45,493 bases of DNA from Deltaproteobacteria bacterium (GTDB lineage Bacteria > Myxococcota_A > Polyangia > Polyangiales > Sandaracinaceae). A program made the translations under genes and the position numbers. Positions 7,926 through 15,628 of the stretch are shown here, in pieces (position 1 is the first letter of the stretch; every line of letters begins with the position of its first letter). Location: NCBI GenBank assembly GCA_017303575.1, contig JAFLCL010000040.1, positions 1 to 45,493 of the forward strand. Reading direction: 5' to 3'. The notes beneath the pieces were generated by a model. The model ran no database searches and was not told where the DNA came from. It saw nothing but the letters and a program-made list of their open reading frames with translations.

Positions 7926-8887
7926 CGGCGCGCGGGCTCTTCGTGCTCGATGGCGTTGGGATCGCGGTGACGTTCCATGGGGACGCCGGACGGCTCACCC
8001 CGTTCACACACGCGCTGGCGCCGATGCGCGACCCGACGCCGATCGGAGTCGACATCGAGGTCGCCTGGGGCGCCGACGACGACGAACCCCATCGCCCCGA
8101 GAGCCTCGCGCCTTCGTTCTTCCAAGGCGCCGTGCAGGTCTCGACGCTCGATCACGGCTGGCTCCTCTCCACCCGCGAGGCGTGGCTCGCCCTGCGTCGT
8201 GTCGGGAGCGCGGTGCGCGTCGAGGGTCGCGCGAGCACCGACCCGTCCACGCTCGCCGTGCTGACACGTCGCATGCTCTTCATGGCGCTCGCGCTCGCCA
8301 TGCGGGAGCACGACCGCTTCCACGCGCATGCCGGTCTCGTGCGCGTCGGAGAGGGCGCCTGGCTCCTCGTCGGCGCCAGCGGTACCGGCAAGACGACGAC
8401 CACGCTCGCGCTCGCCGCCACGGGCCTCGAGCCGCTCGCGGACGACGCCGTCTTCCTGACGGACGGCGCGCGCGTCGCCCCGCTCGGGCGAGCGTTCCAC
8501 CTCTCGTCGCGCACACGCGCAGCGTTCCCAGACCTCCCTCGCGGCGAGAAGCTGCCCGATCCCGATCGCGAGGCAGTGCGCGTGGTCCGGCCCAGGGCCG
8601 AGAGCCTTCCGGTCCTCGGGATCGTCACGCTCGAACGGTTCGCGGCGCGAACGTTCGTCCGGCCGCGGGCGCCTTCGGACCTTCTGGGCAGACTGCTCGA
8701 GGAGAGTGCGATCGCCGTCGTGGACGGGGCGACCGGCGTGGAGCGGCAGCTCGCGATGTTGGCGCACCTCGCGAGCAGCGTGCCCGCGGTGGCGGTGGAT
8801 CTGGGCCCGGACTCCCTCGAGCGCCCCCGCGAGCTGCGGGTTGCGCTCGAGGGCGCGCTCGGGACAGGCAGGTTCAGCGACGAATGA
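7922..8887 (+). CDS. HprK-like (HPr-kinase-related) kinase
   Basis: The 321-aa protein has a P-loop GASGTGKTTT (151-160) preceded by RFHAHAGLV (132-140) and followed by LADDAVFL (172-179). This is the core of HPr kinase-type P-loop kinases. It lacks the phosphorylase signature (EIRGLGILNI) present in the true HprK at 34819, so it is a paralog with another substrate. Relatives include lasso-peptide tailoring kinases that phosphorylate a C-terminal Ser and the 'HprK-related kinase A' group. The first ~110 residues form a separate domain with no motif I recognise. It is the last gene of the operon. Its 3' end overlaps the stop of the opposite-strand gene by 14 bases. Kinase fold is confident, substrate unknown. 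Confidence 0.8.
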   Translation: MTARGLFVLDGVGIAVTFHGDAGRLTPFTHALAPMRDPTPIGVDIEVAWGADDDEPHRPESLAPSFFQGAVQVSTLDHGWLLSTREAWLALRRVGSAVRVEGRASTDPSTLAVLTRRMLFMALALAMREHDRFHAHAGLVRVGEGAWLLVGASGTGKTTTTLALAATGLEPLADDAVFLTDGARVAPLGRAFHLSSRTRAAFPDLPRGEKLPDPDREAVRVVRPRAESLPVLGIVTLERFAARTFVRPRAPSDLLGRLLEESAIAVVDGATGVERQLAMLAHLASSVPAVAVDLGPDSLERPRELRVALEGALGTGRFSDE

Positions 8888-10955
8888 CGAACACGTCGGG
8901 GGACTCCCCGTCGTCGTCGAAGTTGCCCGCCGAGTCGGCGAGGAGGTTTCGCGCCGTCGACTCGAACATCACGTACGCCCCGTCGCGCGAGATCGACGCT
9001 CGCGTGGACGCGCCGTCGCCGAGCATGCCCGCGCCGTTCCTGCTCACGAGCTGCAGGGTGACGCCCGCGTCGCGGAAGTCGCGCACGAACACGTCCGTGA
9101 CCCCATTCGAGTCGCCGCCGATGAGGTTCGTGGCGGCCGACTCGAATGCCACGAAGCTCCCATCACCCGACACGGTCGGACGCCCGGAGGCGCCGTTCGA
9201 GCCGAACCCACCCACGACGTTGGGTGAGCTGACGAGGCCACACGAGCCTCCCGATGCGTCACAGCGGAACACGTCCACCTGACCGTTCGTGTCTCCGCTC
9301 AGGAAGCTGGATGCGCTCTCGAACACCACCCACACGCCGTTCGAGGAGATCTGCGCGTTGCGGCTGCCCACGGCGCCCCCGCGATCGTTCGAGATGCGTG
9401 TGGTGGTCGATGCGCTCGTGCTTCGCACGAAGACGTCGCGGGTCGCCGTGTCGTCTGCCGCGGATCCGAGCGCGCCCACCCCGTACGCGCTCGAGACGAA
9501 CGCGATCTGCGAGCCGTCGGCGCTGAGGCCACCCAGATGCGAGTTGTGTGTGCCTGCGCTGAGGGGTGCGCCCGCGCCTCCCCACCGGGTGCTCGACGAG
9601 ATCGCGCCGGACGTCCCCGTCCGCACGCTCACGCCCTCGAGCGTCCCGCTCGCGCGGAGGAAGCGATAGACCTGCCGACGCCCCGTGTAGCAGCCTGTCG
9701 CCTGGTCCGAGCCGCCGCACAGGGTCGCACACGTCGAAGAGAACGCGACGACCGAGCCGTCGTCCGAGATCTGCGGGCGGATGGAGCCACCGCCGCGGCC
9801 GCAGTCCGACGCTGCGGGGGATGCGAGCACGGTGCTCCCAGCGCTGGTGTCGCGAACGAAGACGTCGGAGACGCCGTTCACGTCGCCCGCCACGAGGTTG
9901 CTCGAGGTGGACTCGAACGAGACCAGCACGCCATCCGCGCTCAGACACGGATGCGTCGAGCTGCCATCGCCAGGTACGCCCGAGCCATCGACGCTGACCA
10001 TGACCGCCTCGCCCGTGCGGCGGCGCACCCGATAGACCTGCGACGTTCCCGCGGGGTGGTTGGGGAGCAGCGGGTCGACCGAGGCGACCACGGTGTAGTC
10101 CGTCGTCTGCGACATGCACCCGGAGCTGACGGCACCTGGCGTCGGCGCGCCGTTCCCCCGCACGCTCACCTGGTGCGGCGCGTGCGGCACGGTCGACAGC
10201 GTGCCGTACACCTGGCCCGCGAAGCCGAACGCTGGATCCTCCACTGCGCCTTCCGGCAGCGAGAAGCGCCAGCGGCGCACACTCGCCTGGTGGTAGGGCG
10301 AATCGAGGTTCGGGGCGGGGGCCGTGGGGCCGGGGACACCATCCAGGCTCTCGAGGGTGCCGTATCGATAGACGTGACCGATGTTGCCCGAGAGCCCCAG
10401 TACCGCGTCCGTTCCGTCGTAGGGTCGCAGGTCGTACGGGGCCCCGCCGCTCTGGAACGTGGTGAAGAGGAGGTAGACGTTCTGAACTTCGACGCCACTG
10501 CCGAAGAACATGCGGAGCTCGGTGTCGGACGAGTAGCACCGCGTCGAACGTCCCGCCGGGGTCGTGCCGCAGCGCTCGATCTCACTCCCGAAGCCGAACG
10601 CGACTCGTGGCCCGTACTGCAGCTCGCAGGGCGGCACAGCAGCAGGCTGACACGTGACGATCTCGTAGGAGGACGGCGGGTTGTTACCTCGACCGAAGCC
10701 ACTGGCGTTGGTGAGCATCGTGAGGGGTTCCGTGCTCACGCCGAGCTCCCCGAGCGAATCGGTGGCCGCACGGCTCGGAAGAAACGTGTCGATGTGGAGC
10801 CCATCGACATCCGCGTGCCCCCGAAACTCCCCGAGCAGAACCAGCGAATCGTCGTACGGACGGTCCACGACCGGAGCGGGCTCTCCCGTCGCGCAGCTCG
10901 CTTGCGCTACCAGCAACAGCGCGCTCACCGTCAGCCACGATTTCTTCTGCCTCAT
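8874..10955 (-). CDS. Secreted PD40/TolB-type beta-propeller repeat protein
   Basis: The 693-aa protein starts with an N-terminal export signal and Cys21 in a weak lipobox (AQASC), so it may be a lipoprotein. From about residue 330 repeats of the type SADGVLVSFESTSSNLVAGD, then DVFVRD recur at least five times (also SDDGSVVAFSSTC, SSNGVWVVFESASSFL, SGDGSFVAFESAATNL, SRDGAYVMFESTARNL). This is the WD40-like PD40 pattern that forms a propeller. Residues 30-320 form a separate domain containing several cysteines. The ATG has a strong ribosome site, GGGAGG. It separates the kinase operon from the peptide/radical SAM pair and is transcribed against both. Its substrate is unknown. A binding or scaffolding role at the cell surface is more likely than catalysis. 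Confidence 0.8.
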   Translation of the reverse strand: MRQKKSWLTVSALLLVAQASCATGEPAPVVDRPYDDSLVLLGEFRGHADVDGLHIDTFLPSRAATDSLGELGVSTEPLTMLTNASGFGRGNNPPSSYEIVTCQPAAVPPCELQYGPRVAFGFGSEIERCGTTPAGRSTRCYSSDTELRMFFGSGVEVQNVYLLFTTFQSGGAPYDLRPYDGTDAVLGLSGNIGHVYRYGTLESLDGVPGPTAPAPNLDSPYHQASVRRWRFSLPEGAVEDPAFGFAGQVYGTLSTVPHAPHQVSVRGNGAPTPGAVSSGCMSQTTDYTVVASVDPLLPNHPAGTSQVYRVRRRTGEAVMVSVDGSGVPGDGSSTHPCLSADGVLVSFESTSSNLVAGDVNGVSDVFVRDTSAGSTVLASPAASDCGRGGGSIRPQISDDGSVVAFSSTCATLCGGSDQATGCYTGRRQVYRFLRASGTLEGVSVRTGTSGAISSSTRWGGAGAPLSAGTHNSHLGGLSADGSQIAFVSSAYGVGALGSAADDTATRDVFVRSTSASTTTRISNDRGGAVGSRNAQISSNGVWVVFESASSFLSGDTNGQVDVFRCDASGGSCGLVSSPNVVGGFGSNGASGRPTVSGDGSFVAFESAATNLIGGDSNGVTDVFVRDFRDAGVTLQLVSRNGAGMLGDGASTRASISRDGAYVMFESTARNLLADSAGNFDDDGESPDVFVIRR

Positions 10956-11022
10956 AGTGCCTCCCGATCAGGACATGCGAAGGTCGCAAGGTTTCACATG
11001 GCGCAGGTATCGGCAAACGAGG

Positions 11023-11051
11023 CTGACGGCGGGGTGCGAGTGGACTATCAT
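11023..11051 (+). promoter_or_regulatory. Sigma70-type promoter for the peptide/radical SAM pair
   Basis: CTGACG (11023-11028) and TATCAT (11046-11051) are separated by 17 bases. They match the -35 and -10 consensus at 4 and 5 of 6 positions. Transcription would start near 11058, leaving a leader of about 55 bases before ATG 11113. This is the best promoter match I found in the window. The rest of 10956-11112 holds only the opposite gene's ribosome site. Confidence 0.5.
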
Positions 11052-11112
11052 CGGGAAGCCGCTGAACGCGCCCGCGTCCGCGCGCATCGGACACCGAGCG
11101 GAGAAAGACGAG

Positions 11113-11295
11113 ATGAAGAACCAAACGGAGCCGAAGCGCCCCAAGCGACCGTATCTCGCCCCTCGGATTGAGCGCCGTCGTGCGCTCTCGCAGGCGGTGC
11201 TGTTCTCGTCGACGTTGGGCAACGGAACCGCGGGCCTGGCGACGACGGGCACGGCGCCCGGCACGTCCACGGCGGGGACCGCCACGATCGGCTGA
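11113..11295 (+). CDS. Putative RiPP precursor peptide, Thr/Gly/Ala-rich core
   Basis: The 60-aa ORF has GGAG 9 bases before its ATG and is followed after 3 bases by a radical SAM gene, the usual place for a RiPP precursor. The first 30 residues are basic (KRPKRPYLAPRIERRR). They include Y14-x2-P17-x-I19, the Yx2Px(L/I) motif by which PqqD-like domains bind lasso and related leaders. T34-L35-G36 resembles the lasso cut site (Thr at -2, Gly at +1). The 25 residues from G36 contain 8 Thr, 7 Gly and 5 Ala, with GT repeated as GTAG, GTAP, GTST and GTAT. They contain no Cys, charged or aromatic residue. With no Asp/Glu a lasso ring cannot form, and with no Cys or aromatic residue thioether or cyclophane types are unlikely. 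The role is inferred from context; I know no named family that fits. Confidence 0.65.
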   Translation: MKNQTEPKRPKRPYLAPRIERRRALSQAVLFSSTLGNGTAGLATTGTAPGTSTAGTATIG

Positions 11296-11298
11296 TCG

Positions 11299-12399
11299 AT
11301 GAGCACGCGGATCCTCACGTTCCACCTGACGGATCGCTGCAATCTGAACTGCCAGCACTGCATCCGCGACCCCGCGATCGTGCCCAAGGACCTCCCAGTT
11401 GCGGTGTTCGAGCGCGTGCTCGACCAGGCCGGAGCCTATGCCATCACCCAAGTGGCGATCACCGGCGGTGAGCCTTTTCTGCATCCTGAGATTGGGCGAA
11501 TCCTCGATGCCATCGCCTCACGCGGGATGACGTGGCACGCGGTGTCCAATGGCACCCAGATCGACAGGCTGGAGGCACTCCTGGACGAGGTGCCGTCGCG
11601 CCGACATGCGCTCACTCGTCTGGTGTTCAGCCTCGACGGAGCCGAGGAAGCCACGCACGACCGCATCCGCGGCGAGGGCTCGTTTCGCGAAGTGATGAAG
11701 GCCATCCTGCGCTGCGTCGCGTGGAAGCTGCAGTTCGATCTGCAGATGGTCCTCAACGCGCACAACTCTCACGAGCTCGAAGCGTTCGCCTTGCAGGCCG
11801 CGCAGCTCGGCGCGGGCCGTGCGAACCTGGTCTGGCTTCACGCCACCGGCACGCCGCTCGACAAGGACCTCTTCGTGCCGCGGCGAGCCTGGAGAGACCT
11901 TCGCGACCGCGCGAACCAGATGGCTGCCGTACTCCGCATGCCCGTGTCGCTTCCCATGGGATTTCCAGACGACCGCAAGTTCGTGTCTTGCGGACCATGG
12001 CAGAGCGAGCAGATGCATGTCGATGTGAGCGGGCAGATGAGCCTGTGCTGTCAGCTCTCTGGGCTGCCCGGTAGCGGTGCGCGCAGCGATCTCCTGGGCG
12101 ACCTCGGCGAGATCTCGCTGGCGGAAGGGCACAGCAACATGGTGTCGCTCGTTCACGACTTGCAGCGGCGTCGCATCGAGCAGATTCGGGATAACACGCT
12201 CGAGCCCTGGGACGAGATGCCCTGCAACTGGTGCGTGAAGCAGTTCGGCAAGCCGTACTGGACCGACGAAGGCGCCGCAGGCGCTGGCGCGACGCGCGAG
12301 CGCTGGCGTGGCGCGTGGGCCAACGGCGCGACGGGGCGGGCGCTCGTCACGCGCTCGGAGTCACGGGTTCGGCTCGCGGTGATTCCCGACGCCGAGTGA
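11299..12399 (+). CDS. Radical SAM/SPASM-type peptide-modifying enzyme
   Basis: The 366-aa protein has CNLNCQHC (14-21), the CxxxCxxC that holds the SAM-binding [4Fe-4S] cluster, then GGEP (56-59) and SLDGAEEATHDRIRG (111-125), both typical of radical SAM peptide maturases. Further cysteines at 231 (CGPW), 250-251 (CC) and 309/312 (CNWC) resemble a SPASM or twitch domain carrying auxiliary clusters. It has no N-terminal leader-binding domain, so a separate PqqD-like protein such as that at 6704 could supply recognition. It starts 3 bases after the peptide stop, so translation is probably coupled. Its last 53 bases overlap the 3' end of the opposite ABC transporter. The peptide is the natural candidate substrate. 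The chemistry (epimerisation, cross-link, other) cannot be read from sequence. Confidence 0.85.
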   Translation: MSTRILTFHLTDRCNLNCQHCIRDPAIVPKDLPVAVFERVLDQAGAYAITQVAITGGEPFLHPEIGRILDAIASRGMTWHAVSNGTQIDRLEALLDEVPSRRHALTRLVFSLDGAEEATHDRIRGEGSFREVMKAILRCVAWKLQFDLQMVLNAHNSHELEAFALQAAQLGAGRANLVWLHATGTPLDKDLFVPRRAWRDLRDRANQMAAVLRMPVSLPMGFPDDRKFVSCGPWQSEQMHVDVSGQMSLCCQLSGLPGSGARSDLLGDLGEISLAEGHSNMVSLVHDLQRRRIEQIRDNTLEPWDEMPCNWCVKQFGKPYWTDEGAAGAGATRERWRGAWANGATGRALVTRSESRVRLAVIPDAE

Positions 12400-13987
12400 C
12401 GCCGTCGGCGTCGATCTCCAGCACCACGTCGCAGCGGGCGATCACCGCTTCGTCGTGCGTCGCGACGATCACCGTCGCAGGGCTCTCCGCCAGCACACGA
12501 CCGAGGTCCTCGGCGAACGCTCGCGCGGCGCGGACATCGAGCGCCGCCGTCGGCTCGTCGAGCACGAGGATCGGCCGCTCGCGGTAGAGGGCGCGCGCCA
12601 GGCACACCCGCTGTCGTTCGCCGACGGACAGGTTGCGACCGCCTGGCTCCAGCATCGCGTCGAGCCCGCCGCGCCCATCCATCGCGAGGCCCGCTCTCGA
12701 GAGCGCTCGCGCGGCGCGTTCTCGATCGGGATCGCTCGCGCCGAGCGCGACGTTCGAGATCAGCGAGCCCTCGAGCAGCAGTGGCTCCTGCGGGCCCCAC
12801 GCGCTCCACGCATCCAGGCTCTCGACCTCACGCTCGTCGATCCGAATCGAACCTTCGTGGGGCACGAGGCCGACCAGCGCGTCCAGCAAGGTCGACTTCC
12901 CGCTCCCGTTGTCCCCGACGATCGCGACGCGTTCGCCTCGCCTGACCTCGAGGTCCACCCCGCGGAGCACCGTGCGCTCACCTCGTCGCACGATCACGCC
13001 GCGGAGCTGGATGCGCTCGAGGCCGTCGGGCGGGCGCGCCGTGCGACCGGGCGACGGCGCCGCCGGCAGATCCAACAACGCGTCCACGCGTGAGAGGAGC
13101 GGCCCATAGGTGCCGAGCTCCGAGGGCGACGACGCCAGCCGCACCACGGGCCGCGCAGCGAGCGAGAGGGCGGCGACGAGCGCGAACGCGGACGCGGGCG
13201 CGAGCGAACCGCCGTGCACGCGCACTGCGATCGTGGCGAGACCGGCGATCGCGCCGACCAGCGCTGCCATCTGGAGCATCGGGCTCGCGGTCAGCGCCAC
13301 CCTCCGCGCGCGCAGCGCCGTCGACTCGAACCGCGAGAGCTCGTCACGGAGCCGCGTGAGCGTGTGCTCGATGGCCCCGTGCTGACGAAGCACGCGCCCC
13401 GCCGCGATCGCCTCCACGACGTGCTCGACCAGACGTCCGTACGCAGTGCGTGCGTCGTCCGAGCGCGCAGCCGCTCGTCGACCCACGAGCCACGTGGGAA
13501 TGGCCAAGAGCACGATCGGCGTCGCGCTCGCGAGCACGACCCAGGGATCGCGCGAGAGCGCGAAGCCGACGAGGGCGAGCCCGGCGAGGAGATCCGCGAA
13601 GGCCGTTGGCGCGCGGAACGCCACGAGCGCCTGCACGCCCGTGACGTCGTGCGAGACGCGGGTGGCGAGCTCTTGAGCGGACCAGCGCGCGCGTGCCTCG
13701 TCGCCGAGCGCGCGGTCGAGAAGGAGCGCGCGGAGGTCGGTCGCCACGCGATGCCCGAGGTTCACGGTGACCACGCTCTGGATCATGCCGACGACGATGC
13801 GCGCGGCTCCGAGCGCGAGAACGGCGAGCAGGCTCGAGGTCGCGACCGTTCCGTGGAGGGAGTCGTCCACGGCGAACGCCAGCACGTGCGCCACGGCGAG
13901 CGACGCGAGCGCCGCCGAGAGGCTCAGCCAGAACGCGGCCGCCAACGCCACGCGGTGCACGAGCACGAGCTGGCGGACGGCGCGCAC
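12347..13987 (-). CDS. ABC exporter half-transporter (fused permease and ATPase)
   Basis: The 546-aa protein has an N-terminal exporter-type membrane domain of about six helices (residues 10-300) and a C-terminal ATPase. The ATPase has Walker A GDNGSGKST (358-366), Q-loop WGPQEP, signature LSVGERQR (453-460), Walker B ILVLDEP (473-479) and the H-loop THDE. There is no N-terminal C39 peptidase, so it would export an already cleaved peptide or another substrate. The start is GTG 13987. It runs convergently against the radical SAM gene and overlaps its 3' end. RiPP clusters with a separate B2 peptidase usually carry this type of exporter, so export of the neighbouring peptide is plausible but unproven. 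It is divergent from the maltoporin-like gene, 66 bases away. Confidence 0.85.
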   Translation of the reverse strand: MRAVRQLVLVHRVALAAAFWLSLSAALASLAVAHVLAFAVDDSLHGTVATSSLLAVLALGAARIVVGMIQSVVTVNLGHRVATDLRALLLDRALGDEARARWSAQELATRVSHDVTGVQALVAFRAPTAFADLLAGLALVGFALSRDPWVVLASATPIVLLAIPTWLVGRRAAARSDDARTAYGRLVEHVVEAIAAGRVLRQHGAIEHTLTRLRDELSRFESTALRARRVALTASPMLQMAALVGAIAGLATIAVRVHGGSLAPASAFALVAALSLAARPVVRLASSPSELGTYGPLLSRVDALLDLPAAPSPGRTARPPDGLERIQLRGVIVRRGERTVLRGVDLEVRRGERVAIVGDNGSGKSTLLDALVGLVPHEGSIRIDEREVESLDAWSAWGPQEPLLLEGSLISNVALGASDPDRERAARALSRAGLAMDGRGGLDAMLEPGGRNLSVGERQRVCLARALYRERPILVLDEPTAALDVRAARAFAEDLGRVLAESPATVIVATHDEAVIARCDVVLEIDADGVTRRRESPRAEPVTPSA

Positions 13988-14053
13988 CTCGCGACGCTAT
14001 CCCAGATTGGTTCCGCGTGCTCTGGACGCGAGGGCCGGGCTATCGTCGCGCCC

Positions 14054-15628
14054 GTGCTGCGAGCCTCCTCGAGACCTCACGTCGTCGTCCTGTTCGCGCT
14101 CGCGATGCTCACGTCGCGGGCACACGCGCAAGAGACCGACGAGTCGTCGCTCGCCGACGACCCCGATCCGGAGACGTCGCCGACCGACGTGCCGCCTCCT
14201 CGAGACGCCCTCGCTCCCTCCGAAGCGACGCTCGAGGCCGCGACGACCGCGTCGCCGGAGGACGACGACGACGACGCGCCCGCGCCACCGCCGGCGCGGG
14301 ATCCTGCGCAGCAGTTCCTCGACGGATTTCGCTTCGGCTCGTACGGACGCATCGTCGCCGCGACCGACCTCCGTGGCATGAGCGGAAGGCAGACGCGCAT
14401 CGTCACGTTCGCGCCGCGCATCGACGAGGACGACACGTACGCGGAGCTCGAGCTGCGACGCGAGGACACGATGTTCGGTGTCGACACGCGCATCGTCGCG
14501 ACCGTCGCGTACGCGGGACCGCTCTTCCACTACGACGGCGAGTTCGCCGAGCGCATCGCGATCAGGAACCTCTTCGCCGAGGCGAACCACATCCTCACGC
14601 GCGGCCTCTCGATCTGGGGCGGATCGCGCATGGTCCGCGGCGACGACGTCTACCTCATGAACTTCTGGCCGATGGACAACCTCAACATGGTCGGCGGCGG
14701 CCTGAGGTACGCGCTGGAAGACGACCTCGAGCTCGCGGTGCAGGTCGGCATGTCGCAGCCGAACAACCCGTTCCAGCGGCAGACGGATCTCGTGCCCGCG
14801 CGCACCGGATTTCTTCCGGACGAGATCTACATCCTCGACCGACCGCGCACGGTGCTCTCGGGGCGTCTCACGTACTGGCCGCTCGGTCGCATGGAGCGCG
14901 ACGGATTCAAGGGCGTGCTCTACGGCGAGCAGCACTGGCTCGCAGCAGGTCAGCGCACGCGCAGCGACGGAACGGTCGAGGGCCTGCCCGAGGACTCGGG
15001 CTTCGTCGTCGGCGCACAGCTCGGCGGCTACCTCAGCGACTCGCACACCTTCGCGAACCTGTTCTTCCGCTACGCGCGCGGCCTGGGCGTCTACGACCCG
15101 CTCGGCGTGCCGTTCCGCACGGGCACCGTGGTGACCACGGGCCGCGCCGAGCAGATCCGCCTCGCGCTCTCGGCCAACTGGGAGTGGACCGAGAACGCCG
15201 ACATCGGCGTCGGCCTCCAGCTCGGCGCTTGGTGGCAGATCCATCACGACGCCGATCCCGCGGTGTGGAACCGCGGCTCGCTGAGCGAGGGCGCGATCGC
15301 CGTGCGTCCGCACGTGTGGTTCGGACAGGTCGCGGGCGTCGCGCTCGATCTCTCCTACCAAGGCATGCAGTCGCTCGCGCTCGACGAGCTCACCGGCAAC
15401 GGGGAGGGCGGCGGCATCTTCAAGCTCGGCATCATGCCGTTCGTCTCTCCTTGGGGGCGCGGCACGTACTCGCGCCCGCACATCCGCGTGCAGTACGTGC
15501 TCAGCGCCCGCGACGCAGGCGCGCGCGCGCTCCTCAACCCAGCCGATCCGCGCGCGTCGCGCGACCTCGAGCACTTCCTCGGAGTGAGTGTCGAGTGGTG
15601 GTTCAGCTCCACGTCGTACGCGCCATGA
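14054..15628 (+). CDS. Maltoporin (LamB-like) family outer-membrane carbohydrate porin
   Basis: From GTG 14054 the product is 524 aa with a Sec signal peptide ending near AHAQ (about residue 26). An acidic/Pro-rich linker (residues 27-80, with an Asp run and PAPPPARD) precedes a beta-barrel domain. FRFGSYGRIVAATD opens the barrel. Alternating strands with Trp/Tyr girdles follow, for example LSIWGGSRMVRGDDVYLMNFWPMDNLNMVGG. The protein ends SVEWWFSSTSYAP, a plausible Omp C-terminus. Maltoporins admit maltodextrins. The start overlaps no neighbour, and the stop overlaps the GH13 start (ATGA). Linkage to an alpha-amylase-like lipoprotein supports a starch/maltodextrin uptake pair. The ribosome site at GTG 14054 is weak, so the start is the least certain point. 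Confidence 0.8.
   Translation: MLRASSRPHVVVLFALAMLTSRAHAQETDESSLADDPDPETSPTDVPPPRDALAPSEATLEAATTASPEDDDDDAPAPPPARDPAQQFLDGFRFGSYGRIVAATDLRGMSGRQTRIVTFAPRIDEDDTYAELELRREDTMFGVDTRIVATVAYAGPLFHYDGEFAERIAIRNLFAEANHILTRGLSIWGGSRMVRGDDVYLMNFWPMDNLNMVGGGLRYALEDDLELAVQVGMSQPNNPFQRQTDLVPARTGFLPDEIYILDRPRTVLSGRLTYWPLGRMERDGFKGVLYGEQHWLAAGQRTRSDGTVEGLPEDSGFVVGAQLGGYLSDSHTFANLFFRYARGLGVYDPLGVPFRTGTVVTTGRAEQIRLALSANWEWTENADIGVGLQLGAWWQIHHDADPAVWNRGSLSEGAIAVRPHVWFGQVAGVALDLSYQGMQSLALDELTGNGEGGGIFKLGIMPFVSPWGRGTYSRPHIRVQYVLSARDAGARALLNPADPRASRDLEHFLGVSVEWWFSSTSYAP

Noticed and set aside
10968..11484. Minus-strand frames across the peptide gene
   Set aside because: They lack a ribosome site and family motifs, while the plus-strand peptide has a promoter, ribosome site and a coupled downstream enzyme gene.
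5470..13987. Classical lasso peptide cluster
   Set aside because: No asparagine-synthetase-like cyclase and no acidic residue in the candidate core, although B2- and PqqD-like genes are present.
14017..15624. In-frame N-terminal extension of the GH13 gene through the maltoporin gene
   Set aside because: The extension is an Arg-rich shadow of the porin. The signal peptide and lipobox begin at ATG 15625, which overlaps the porin stop.
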